Shown here: piece by piece, positions 1 through 5,380 of the stretch
Layout: each line of letters begins with the position of its first letter
Position numbering within the stretch: position 1 is the first letter of the stretch
Source of the DNA: Lachnospiraceae bacterium
Lineage (GTDB): Bacteria > Bacillota > Clostridia > Lachnospirales > Lachnospiraceae
DNA length: 6,047 nucleotides
Assembly: GCA_022798035.1 (NCBI GenBank)
Contig: JAAWLS010000155.1
Location: 1-6,047 of the forward strand
Direction of reading: 5' to 3'
Notes under the pieces: generated by a model
What the model saw: the letters and a program-made list of their open reading frames with translations, nothing else
Databases searched by the model: none
What the model was told of the DNA's origin: nothing
Made by a program: the position numbers and the translations under genes

Positions 1-555
1 AAACTGGATGAGAACCGCAATGTAATAGAAGGAACGGAAGAATATGTGCCCTGTGATTTGCTGGTTCTTGCGGTAGGACTGATTCCGGAAAATGAACTGT
101 CCAAAGGGGCAGGCATCACGCTGGATGGCAAGACAAAAGGGCCGGTGCTGGATGAGAATTTCATGACAGACGTGCCTGGCATTTATGCAGCCGGAAATGT
201 AAGCGTGGTTTACGACCTGGTAGATTACGTGTCACAGTCTGGCGAGATAGCGGCAAGAGGTGCGGCAGATTATCTGAAAGGAAATGTTTCATCAGGAAAA
301 GCGTATGAGGAAGTGGCTGCTGGAGAAAATGTAAACTTTGTGGTTCCGGAAAAAATCAGCACGGGAGAAAAAGAGAGCGTATCATTTTTCCTGCGGGTGA
401 AAAAACCACTCAAAAAGAGCAGAGTGGAAGTGATGCAAAACGGCGCGGTGTTGGCTTCCAAACAGATTATGCACGCAGCCCCGCCGGAAATGATTGCCAT
501 AGACAGTCCCATCAAAGGGGAAGGTCCCATTACAGTTTGTGTAAGGGAGGTGTAG
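1..555 (+). CDS. FAD/NAD-dependent oxidoreductase, C-terminal part (5' end outside window)
   Basis: The reading frame is open from base 1 with no start codon needed, so this is the 3' part of a longer gene; 184 residues are visible. Seen: a strand-type motif LLVLAVGLIPENEL (visible residues 20-33), where the second nucleotide-binding domain closes, then GIYAAGNVSVVYDLVDYVSQSG (60-81), the C-terminal FAD-contact segment of two-dinucleotide-binding flavoproteins. A tail of about 85 residues follows, rich in alternating hydrophobic strands (FFLRVKKPLKKSRVEV, about 129-144), probably a small beta domain. Family knowledge: proteins with this AGN/DLVD signature usually sit between a GlpO/GlpA-type glycerol-3-phosphate dehydrogenase and a DUF1667 protein, and the DUF1667 gene is indeed next, 3 bp away. 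The likely role is cytoplasmic electron transfer between NAD(H) and the dehydrogenase. That role and the presence of the dehydrogenase upstream are inferred; the FAD/NAD family call is firm. Confidence 0.88.
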   Translation, partial: KLDENRNVIEGTEEYVPCDLLVLAVGLIPENELSKGAGITLDGKTKGPVLDENFMTDVPGIYAAGNVSVVYDLVDYVSQSGEIAARGAADYLKGNVSSGKAYEEVAAGENVNFVVPEKISTGEKESVSFFLRVKKPLKKSRVEVMQNGAVLASKQIMHAAPPEMIAIDSPIKGEGPITVCVREV

Positions 556-558
556 AAA

Positions 559-912
559 ATGGCTGAATATACCTGTATTGTATGTCCTTTAAGCTGCCAG
601 CTTACCGTGTCAGAAACAGGAGACGGAGAAGTCACAGTAAGCGGAAATGGATGTAGACGGGGAGAAATCCACGGGAAAAATGAATACTTAAATCCTATGA
701 GAATGATTACGACCACCGTGGTGGTTTCCAACCGGGAAGAAAAGAGACTGGCAGTGATTTCCCAGGGAGAAGTGCCCAAAAAGATGGTTTCAGAGTGCTT
801 GAAAGAGATATACCGGACAGTTGTGGAAGCTCCGGTTTCCTGTGGAGATGTGATTTTGAAAGATATCTGTCATACGGGAGTTGACATTGTGAGCACAGTT
901 ACCATCGAATAA
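559..912 (+). CDS. DUF1667 domain protein, four-cysteine partner of the FAD oxidoreductase
   Basis: A 117-residue protein with the DUF1667 pattern: CIVCPLSC near the N-terminus (Cys6, Cys9, Cys13), then NGCRRG (Cys32), the NPMRMITTTVVV block (45-56), a VPKKM segment (72-76) and a C-terminal CGDVILKDICHTGVDIVST stretch (95-113). The spacing C-x2-C-x3-C plus a fourth cysteine suggests a metal or iron-sulfur site, but this is inferred and has not been shown here. Length is normal for the family. The ATG at 559 is supported by a strong Shine-Dalgarno (AAGGGAGGTG, 543-552) embedded in the last codons of the preceding gene. The 3-bp gap points to translational coupling. In many Clostridia this protein is the third member of a dehydrogenase/FAD oxidoreductase/DUF1667 set linked to anaerobic glycerol-3-phosphate oxidation. 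Three further cysteines (80, 95, 104) are present. Confidence 0.92.
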   Translation: MAEYTCIVCPLSCQLTVSETGDGEVTVSGNGCRRGEIHGKNEYLNPMRMITTTVVVSNREEKRLAVISQGEVPKKMVSECLKEIYRTVVEAPVSCGDVILKDICHTGVDIVSTVTIE

Positions 913-935
913 GACAGTTGTCCCTTGAAAAATTG

Positions 936-941
936 TATAAT
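936..941 (+). promoter_or_regulatory. -10 box (TATAAT) upstream of the YhfZ-type regulator
   Basis: A consensus TATAAT lies 57 bp before the regulator's ATG. The best -35 candidate, AAGACA at 911-916, is weak and at 19 bp slightly too far. A TTGAAA at 925-930 is nearer but has no good -10 at 17-18 bp. If TATAAT is used, transcription would begin near 948, at the edge of the palindrome at 949-966. No terminator is visible after the DUF1667 gene, so read-through from upstream is also possible. Confidence 0.42.
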
Positions 942-948
942 TCTGGTA

Positions 949-966
949 GTATCTTATATTAGATAC
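949..966. promoter_or_regulatory. 18-bp near-palindrome, candidate operator for the regulator operon
   Basis: GTATCTTATATTAGATAC has perfect 6-bp arms (GTATCT/AGATAC) and pairs at 16 of 18 positions. It lies at the predicted transcription start, between the TATAAT box and the regulator's ribosome binding site. A dyad of this size and place fits a dimeric repressor site, and autoregulation by the adjacent winged-helix protein is the simplest guess. No binding evidence exists in the sequence itself. Confidence 0.45.
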
Positions 967-987
967 GAAAATACAAAGGATTGGATT

Positions 988-994
988 GGGAGGA
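988..994 (+). promoter_or_regulatory. Ribosome binding site that decides the regulator's start (ATG 998)
   Basis: GGGAGGA ends 3 bases before ATG 998. A TTG at 986 in the same frame would add four residues (MGGI) and has only a weaker AAAGGA (975-980) in front. The spacing to ATG 998 is short but the site is much stronger, and the family's N-terminus begins close to the LFYQKNAL segment, so ATG 998 is preferred. Confidence 0.6.
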
Positions 995-997
995 ATT

Positions 998-1927
998 ATG
1001 CAGAACGCAAATTTATTTTACCAGAAGAATGCACTGGTAACAATTATGATGGCAAGGGATATTGTGAATAAAGAGCCGGGGGATAAAATGGTGCCGATTG
1101 CAGAATATGAAAGAAACTGCGGATTTTCCAGGTGGACAATTCAGACTGCGATAAAAACGCTGCTGGACAATGAATGCATGGTGGTGGAAAAATACGGCCC
1201 CAAGGGAACATTTCTGGCAAAAATCAATTACGAAAAATTGTGGAATTTTACAGATTGGGACCCATTGCTGGGCTGCGTTCCCGTTTCTACAAGCCGTACG
1301 CTGAGCGGACTGCTGACAGGGACAAATATTGTCCTGAAACAGAAAGGAATTCCTTTCAATCTCTCTTTTATGGCGCCGGTTAAGAACCGCCTGCTTTCTC
1401 TGGACAGAGGGAGATGCAACTTTGTGATTGCCACGAAGCTGGCCTATGAGCTCGGCAAGGAAATGTACCCGAATGTCCGGCTGGCGATGGAATTAAAGAA
1501 CTGTAAATACAATCTGGGTTATCGTGTTTACTATAACACGGAGCAGTTTCAGGGCGTGAAAGACGGCATGAGCATCGGCATTTACGAGAGTGCTCTGGAA
1601 CAGACCTATCTGTCCAATCTTGTCTGCGAAGGCAGGGATGTGGAAAAGAAATATCTGTATTACCATGAGACCTACAGCGCTTTTTTGCATGGAGAAATTG
1701 ACATGGTGGTACAGAGAAGCGATTGTGAAGAATATCAGATGTTCAAAGAAAAGAGCGTGAGCCTGAGCTATCTTGGCTTGGATGAAGAAATAATGACACC
1801 AGTGGTACTCGTCAATAAAGACGATTATGGAATGGAAGAATTAATAAAACATAATATCAATATTGCAGAAATGGCAGAGATTCAGAAAAAAGTTTTAGAA
1901 GGCGAAATGGAGCCATCCTACTATTAA
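998..1927 (+). CDS. YhfZ-family transcriptional regulator (winged HTH plus YhfZ C-terminal domain)
   Basis: The protein has 309 residues from ATG 998. The first 75 or so form a GntR-like winged helix: AEYERNCGFSRWTIQTAIKT (35-54) covers the helix-turn-helix with the recognition helix at SRWTIQTAIKTLL, and KYGPKGTFL (65-73) forms the wing. The rest matches what I recall of the YhfZ C-terminal domain, with landmarks LWNFTDWDPLLGCVPV (81-96), SGLLTG (103-108), FNLSFMAPVKNR (120-131) and a later HGEIDMVVQRS segment that resembles the second lobe of a periplasmic-binding-like sensor fold. No signal peptide or membrane segment is seen. It is the first gene of a likely two-gene operon with the FAD-binding oxidase 24 bp downstream, so it probably controls that gene in response to a small ligand. 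E. coli YhfZ lies in a different locus, so its context gives little help on the ligand. The family call is firm; ligand and sign of regulation are unknown. Confidence 0.85.
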   Translation: MQNANLFYQKNALVTIMMARDIVNKEPGDKMVPIAEYERNCGFSRWTIQTAIKTLLDNECMVVEKYGPKGTFLAKINYEKLWNFTDWDPLLGCVPVSTSRTLSGLLTGTNIVLKQKGIPFNLSFMAPVKNRLLSLDRGRCNFVIATKLAYELGKEMYPNVRLAMELKNCKYNLGYRVYYNTEQFQGVKDGMSIGIYESALEQTYLSNLVCEGRDVEKKYLYYHETYSAFLHGEIDMVVQRSDCEEYQMFKEKSVSLSYLGLDEEIMTPVVLVNKDDYGMEELIKHNINIAEMAEIQKKVLEGEMEPSYY

Positions 1928-1951
1928 TTCTTCCAAAGAGGAGGAAAAAGA

Positions 1952-3394
1952 ATGGAACTGAGAGAACAGACAATCAAAGACATGATTCAGTTATTAAGTG
2001 AAGAGCAGGTGATTACAGACGAAGCAGTCATCATTGAAAATGAGGGAGCGACAGTTCATAATTATGAAAAAGCGTTTGGACACAAAAATCCTCATCAGCC
2101 TCTCTGTGTAGTCAACGTGAAAAATAAGCAGGAAATCAAAGAAGTACTGCTCTACTGCAACAAAAATAAAATTCATGTGATTGCAAGAACAGGAGCCAGC
2201 AGTTCTGAGGACCAGCTTCTTGTCATTGACGACAAGACAATTATCGTGGATGCTTCTTCCATGAATCGTCTGATTAAGCTGGATACAGAAAATATGATGG
2301 CAACGGCAGAGTGCGGTATGCCTTTGGCTCACTTGGAGAAACTGGCAAATGAGAAAGGACTGACGACTGGACACAGTCCCCAGTCTTCTCCGCTGGCTCA
2401 TTTGGGAGGTCTGGCAGCTACCAGAAGTATCGGCCAGTTTTCTACCTATTATGGAGGAATTGAAGATATGGTGTGCGGTCTGGAAGCCGTGCTGCCGGAT
2501 GGAGAAATTGTGAGAATCAAAAATGCGCCCAGAAGAGCGGCAGGTCCTGATTTGCGTCATTTCTTCCTGGGAAGCGAAGGCTCCTGGGCCTTTATGACAG
2601 AAATTACCGTTAAACTCTTCCCTTATTATCCGGATGATATGTGGATTGGCGGCTACATTGTGGAGAATTTCCACAAAGGTCTGAACTGCATCCGGGAGAT
2701 TATGGCAAAAGGCTACAAACCTTCTGTAGTGCGTCTGTATGACAAACCAGATGTGGACCACAATTATGGAAGCGTAAAATTAAAAGATGAAGAAGCTTTT
2801 ATGTTCTTCAGTGCGGAAGGACCAAAAGAGATTGCTCAGGCAACAGGAGAGAGCATTCATAAAATTGCTATGTCTTACGGTGCGGAATATATCGGAACAA
2901 AAGCAGTGGAGCACTGGTTTGAAAATCGGAATAATCTGAGCTTTACTGTGGGAACCCAGGAAGAGAAAGACCACTTTAAATCCACACATATCTCCTATGC
3001 AACCATCGAGGTATGTGCAGACTGGACAGATATTCACAAAATTTATGATGACGTAATGGCAGCGCTCCCAGAAAAATGCCCGAATCTGACTATGCTGGGC
3101 GGTCATGTTTCCCACAGTTACATCAACGGAACGAATATCTATTTTGTATATAATCTGAAGATTCAGGATTCAGAAAAAGCGACGGCAGAGCATTATCAGG
3201 TGATGGAAGGTGTATGCAATGAGGTGCTGAAATACGAGACAGGAACGATTGCACATCATCATGGTATCGGTAAAGTGCGTGTCCGCAAAATCAAAGAAGA
3301 ATTGGGCAGTTCCTATCCTTTGATGAGAATGATAAAAGACCAGTTAGACCCTAATGGAATTATGAATCCGGGAACACTGCTTCCACTGGAATAG
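1952..3394 (+). CDS. FAD-binding oxidase of the VAO/PCMH family, alkyl-DHAP synthase-like
   Basis: A 480-residue cytoplasmic flavoprotein. The N-terminal half is a PCMH-type FAD domain: CVVNVKNKQEIKEVLLYCN (52-70), IARTGASSS (77-85), TTGHSPQSSPLAHLGGLAAT (138-157), YYGGIEDMVCGLEAVLPDG (166-184) and GPDLRHFFLGSEGSWAFMTE (198-217). The C-terminal half ends with the family's DPNGIMNPGTLLP (466-478). Several segments recall eukaryotic alkyl-dihydroxyacetone-phosphate synthase (AGPS) rather than glycolate or lactate oxidases: PSVVRLYD (257-264, with the arginine important in AGPS), HVSHSYINGTNIYFVYN (385-401), and the triple histidine in GTIAHHHGIGK (431-441). No histidine suited to covalent FAD attachment is obvious in the glycine-rich loop. 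The ATG at 1952 has a strong site (AGAGGAGG, 1937-1944) 7 bases upstream. It is co-oriented with the regulator 24 bp before it. FAD oxidase is certain; AGPS-like is well supported by motifs; the substrate is unknown, and a glycerol-phosphate or ether-linked phosphate is a guess from context. Confidence 0.85.
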   Translation: MELREQTIKDMIQLLSEEQVITDEAVIIENEGATVHNYEKAFGHKNPHQPLCVVNVKNKQEIKEVLLYCNKNKIHVIARTGASSSEDQLLVIDDKTIIVDASSMNRLIKLDTENMMATAECGMPLAHLEKLANEKGLTTGHSPQSSPLAHLGGLAATRSIGQFSTYYGGIEDMVCGLEAVLPDGEIVRIKNAPRRAAGPDLRHFFLGSEGSWAFMTEITVKLFPYYPDDMWIGGYIVENFHKGLNCIREIMAKGYKPSVVRLYDKPDVDHNYGSVKLKDEEAFMFFSAEGPKEIAQATGESIHKIAMSYGAEYIGTKAVEHWFENRNNLSFTVGTQEEKDHFKSTHISYATIEVCADWTDIHKIYDDVMAALPEKCPNLTMLGGHVSHSYINGTNIYFVYNLKIQDSEKATAEHYQVMEGVCNEVLKYETGTIAHHHGIGKVRVRKIKEELGSSYPLMRMIKDQLDPNGIMNPGTLLPLE

Positions 3395-3426
3395 GCTGCA
3401 AAGACGGATAAGGAATTTCTTGTTAA

Positions 3427-3459
3427 GATGCAGGTGCAGGTGCTGAAAGCGCCTGCATC
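3427..3459 (+). other. Stem-loop with two possible registers in the convergent junction
   Basis: GATGCAGGTGC (3427-3437) pairs with GCGCCTGCATC (3449-3459), 11 bp with one T-G wobble. Because GCAGGT occurs twice in tandem, the inner copy (3436-3443) can instead pair as an 8-bp stem with a 5-base loop. No T-run follows, so it is not a standard terminator. It could protect the 3' end of the oxidase mRNA; the function is unknown. Confidence 0.45.
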
Positions 3460-3501
3460 CAGTCTGTTCTGCGGAAGCATAAAACGGATTCTTTTTCAAT
3501 A

Positions 3502-3540
3502 AAAGATACGGATGTCAGTATTTCCGACATCCGTATCTTT
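3502..3540. terminator. Bidirectional intrinsic terminator between convergent genes
   Basis: A perfect 15-bp inverted repeat (arms 3502-3516 and 3526-3540) encloses a 9-base loop. On the + strand the arm ends in CTTT followed by GTTGT. On the minus strand the stem is followed by TTTTATTG. It sits 107 bp after the oxidase stop and 39 bp after the kinase stop on the opposite strand, so it can end both transcripts. Confidence 0.82.
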
Positions 3541-3579
3541 GTTGTATGTAGACAGGTAAATGATAGTTTCATGCATTAC

Positions 3580-5073
3580 TTAATTCCACTCAGACAGCCA
3601 TTTTCCGGCACGTTTTCTGGCACATTCCCAACCTTTGTAATTTTTCTCTCTCACAGCATCATCCATCTGGGGAGTGAATGTTTTCTCAACTGCCATAATA
3701 TCTATAAGGTCCTCCGGTTTGGCAAGGCCGGCTCCGATAAGAGCCATTTCAGCTCCTCCCAGCGCGGTAGCTTCCACAGAATCCGGACGAGACACGGAAG
3801 CCTGTGTGTAATCCGAAATCATCTGAGCGAGAAGATTGTTTTTGGATGCGCCTCCGTCAATCTGTAAGTTGTTGACAGAAATACCGGTTCTCTCCTTTAC
3901 AACTTTCATAATGTCGGCCAGAGAAAAAGCAATTCCTTCCAATGTAGCGCGGACAAAATGTGCTTTCGTGGTTCCTCTGCTGATTCCAGCAATCAGTCCC
4001 CGGGCAAATGGATCATATTCTGGACAGTTCAGACCTGCCAGAGTGGGAACAAAATAGAGACCATGAGTATCTGAAACGCTGGCTGCAATTTCCTCTGTTT
4101 CTGCAGAGGTGCTAATCATTCCAAGACCATCTCTGAGCCATTGCACGGCAGAACCAGTAACGGCAATCATTCCTTCGTAACAGTAATGTGTAACACCGTC
4201 AAGGGTCCATGCAATCAAAGTGTCCAGGCCGTCAGGAGGCAGCTGGAATGTGGAACCAATATTGATGTCCATAAAAGTTCCGGTACCGTTTGTGCACTTT
4301 GCAGAACCTGCCAGACGGCAGTTTTCAGAGAAAAGCGCAGACTGCTGGTCCGCAATAGCTCCAGTAATCGGAATCTGAGCTCCGAAAAGAGAGGTGTAAC
4401 CATAATCGTCTGCATCATTGAGCACTTGCGGGAAAATAGATACCGGCACATGAAGATGGTCAAAAATCGGCTGATACCATGTCTTTGCATTTAAGTCGTA
4501 GCAGCCCAGAGAGGAAGCGTTGGAGCTGGCAATAGCGTGGGTGCGTCCCTCTGTCAATTTCCAAATCAGCCAGCAGTCAATGGAGCCGAACATGATATTG
4601 CCGGAATTGATTTGCTCTTCGATTCCGTCTACATGGTCCATCAGCCAGCGGATGGGAAGTACAGGCTGATAAGTGCCGAGTTTCTTTCCGGTAGCAGAAA
4701 AGGTATCTTTTCCAATCTGTTCAGCAGCCAGTGTCTCTGCCATCTCTCCGCAGCGGCCATCCTGCCATACGATAGCTTTGTGAATGGGAACGCCTGTGTT
4801 TTTGTCCCATAAAACAAAAGTGTTGCGCTGATTGGTGATACCGATGCAGGCAATTTCTTCGCTGGTGATGGAAGCCTTCTCCATAGCCTGACGGCACATC
4901 TGGATGCTCTTGTCGTAAATCTCCATAGCATCGTGTTCTACCTGGTCAGGTGCGGGAGTGTACTGTGTAAACTCTGTGTAACTTGAAGCAGTGATATTGA
5001 GTTTTCGGTCGAAAATCAATGCCCGTGTCCCGGTTGTCCCCTCATCAATTACCATTACATAGTTTTTTTCCAT
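3580..5073 (-). CDS. glpK: Glycerol kinase-family (FGGY) carbohydrate kinase
   Basis: A 497-residue ATP-dependent sugar/polyol kinase, the usual length of glycerol kinase, which makes sn-glycerol 3-phosphate in the cytoplasm. Seen: the N-terminal phosphate loop VIDEGTTGTRALIFD (8-22), GITNQRNT (78-85), AIVWQDGR (100-107), TYQPVLPIRWLMDH (134-147), GAIADQQSALF (238-248) with the catalytic-base aspartate 242, TNGTGTFM (261-268), and the C-terminal nucleotide-binding QIDGGASKNN (404-413) and VEATALGGAEMA (433-444). Numbering matches mature E. coli GlpK up to about residue 135. Arg83, Trp103, Tyr135, Asp242 and Phe267 agree with the glycerol pocket, but Glu84 is Asn, and the usual GLGAPYWDP is GLNCPEYDP (347-355). 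The phosphorylatable histidine loop of enterococcal-type enzymes is absent. An upstream in-frame ATG at 5154 would add 27 residues without family similarity; ATG 5073 has a proper ribosome binding site and fits the family N-terminus. The kinase family is certain. Glycerol is the default substrate, but a related polyol is possible. Confidence 0.85.
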   Translation of the reverse strand: MEKNYVMVIDEGTTGTRALIFDRKLNITASSYTEFTQYTPAPDQVEHDAMEIYDKSIQMCRQAMEKASITSEEIACIGITNQRNTFVLWDKNTGVPIHKAIVWQDGRCGEMAETLAAEQIGKDTFSATGKKLGTYQPVLPIRWLMDHVDGIEEQINSGNIMFGSIDCWLIWKLTEGRTHAIASSNASSLGCYDLNAKTWYQPIFDHLHVPVSIFPQVLNDADDYGYTSLFGAQIPITGAIADQQSALFSENCRLAGSAKCTNGTGTFMDINIGSTFQLPPDGLDTLIAWTLDGVTHYCYEGMIAVTGSAVQWLRDGLGMISTSAETEEIAASVSDTHGLYFVPTLAGLNCPEYDPFARGLIAGISRGTTKAHFVRATLEGIAFSLADIMKVVKERTGISVNNLQIDGGASKNNLLAQMISDYTQASVSRPDSVEATALGGAEMALIGAGLAKPEDLIDIMAVEKTFTPQMDDAVREKNYKGWECARKRAGKWLSEWN

Positions 5074-5081
5074 AGATACTT

Positions 5082-5087
5082 CTCCTT
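5082..5087 (-). promoter_or_regulatory. Ribosome binding site of the kinase gene
   Basis: On the minus strand AAGGAG lies 8 bases before ATG 5073. In-frame ATGs at 5100 and 5154 have no comparable site, which settles the start used here. Confidence 0.8.
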
Positions 5088-5101
5088 TCTTGTAAAGCAT
5101 A

Positions 5102-5122
5102 AAGTATTGAAAACCGTACTTT
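5102..5122 (-). repeat. 21-bp direct repeat, copy 1 (kinase leader)
   Basis: Identical over 21 bp to 5203-5223 and in the same orientation. The + strand reads AAGTA, then core TTGAAAACCGT, then ACTTT. With the A at 5101, this copy has 6-bp inverted ends AAAGTA-N10-TACTTT, so it is also an imperfect dyad. It ends 28 bases upstream of the kinase start codon. A protein operator is the most likely use; as RNA each copy could form a short AU-rich hairpin. Confidence 0.7.
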
Positions 5123-5131
5123 ATGCATAAA
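5120..5131. repeat. 12-bp perfect palindrome abutting repeat copy 1
   Basis: TTTATGCATAAA is self-complementary and overlaps the last three bases of repeat copy 1. It is AT-rich and could be chance, but its contact with the repeat makes it a possible second binding half. Confidence 0.4.
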
Positions 5132-5138
5132 TAATAAA

Positions 5139-5152
5139 GCAGGGTGCCCTGC
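5139..5152 (-). terminator. Short GC hairpin with T-rich tail in the kinase leader, possible attenuator
   Basis: GCAGGG and CCCTGC flank two bases; in RNA about 5 bp with a 4-base loop can form. On the minus strand it is followed by TTTATTATTTAT. This resembles a weak intrinsic terminator between the promoter at 5238-5266 and the kinase gene. Stem length is below that of a strong terminator, so the call is tentative. Confidence 0.35.
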
Positions 5153-5202
5153 ATGTTTCCTTGTTATGGAATAAAATGAGTTTCCAAATGATATAAAATA
5201 AT

Positions 5203-5223
5203 AAGTATTGAAAACCGTACTTT
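5203..5223 (-). repeat. 21-bp direct repeat, copy 2 (near the kinase transcription start)
   Basis: Perfect copy of 5102-5122, offset by 101 bp. It begins about 8 bases downstream of the transcription start predicted from the promoter at 5238-5266, a classic position for a repressor roadblock. No other copy was seen in the window. Confidence 0.7.
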
Positions 5224-5237
5224 CTATATCTAAAAAT

Positions 5238-5266
5238 ATAATATCATTATATAGAATATTTGTAAA
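5238..5266 (-). promoter_or_regulatory. Sigma-70/SigA-type promoter for the kinase gene
   Basis: On the minus strand TTTACA (5266-5261) and TATTAT (5243-5238) are separated by exactly 17 bp; each box matches consensus at 5 of 6 positions. The predicted start near 5231 gives a leader of about 158 bases, long enough to carry both repeat copies and the hairpin at 5139-5152. Confidence 0.6.
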
Positions 5267-5306
5267 AAAATCAATATATTTTAGGAAAAATGTATTGATT
5301 TTTTTA
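5263..5306. repeat. 14-bp perfect inverted repeat between the divergent promoters
   Basis: TAAAAAAATCAATA (5263-5276) and TATTGATTTTTTTA (5293-5306) are exact reverse complements with a 16-bp spacer. The left arm overlaps the -35 box of the kinase promoter; the right arm ends 16 bp before the rimP -35 box. It may be a binding site for an activator or repressor, or simply A-tract DNA. Chance is less likely than for shorter dyads, but the region is very AT-rich. Confidence 0.5.
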
Positions 5307-5322
5307 ACCAATCAAATTTTCC

Positions 5323-5351
5323 TTGCATTTAGAATGGTTAAGTGCTATCAT
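5323..5351 (+). promoter_or_regulatory. Promoter of the rimP-nusA operon (extended -10)
   Basis: TTGCAT (5323-5328) and TATCAT (5346-5351) are 17 bp apart, and a TG at 5343-5344 makes an extended -10 (TGCTATCAT). The start would be near 5358, giving a leader of about 130 bases that contains the hairpin at 5381-5404. Confidence 0.55.
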
Positions 5352-5361
5352 GATTATGATA
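5346..5361. promoter_or_regulatory. Dyad over the rimP -10 box
   Basis: TATCATGATTATGATA has perfect 6-bp arms around a 4-base centre and covers the -10 box and start point. It could be an operator, but it is AT-rich and no regulator of rimP is evident here. Confidence 0.3.
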
Positions 5362-5380
5362 ACAGGATAATCTTAGACTT

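Noticed and set aside
270..779. Minus-strand open frame of 169 codons across the first two genes
   Set aside because: It overlaps two clear family members on the + strand and shows no protein motif or ribosome binding site.
1994..2761. Long minus-strand open frame (255 codons) opposite the FAD oxidase
   Set aside because: It is the antisense shadow of a well-supported coding gene, with no recognisable domain and a composition rich in His, Cys and Ser typical of antisense frames.
3444..3457. Near match to a catabolite-response (cre) site, TGAAAGCGCCTGCA
   Set aside because: It deviates at the required A/T position, forms part of a hairpin, and lies between the 3' ends of two convergent genes, where CcpA control of a promoter is not expected.
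5074..5154. 27-residue N-terminal extension of the kinase
   Set aside because: The extended start lacks a ribosome binding site, the extra residues have no family similarity, and the region carries the repeat and leader elements.
5102..5223. CRISPR-like or mobile-element reading of the two 21-bp repeats
   Set aside because: There are only two copies, the 80-bp spacer contains leader-type signals, and there are no cas genes, transposase or target-site duplication.
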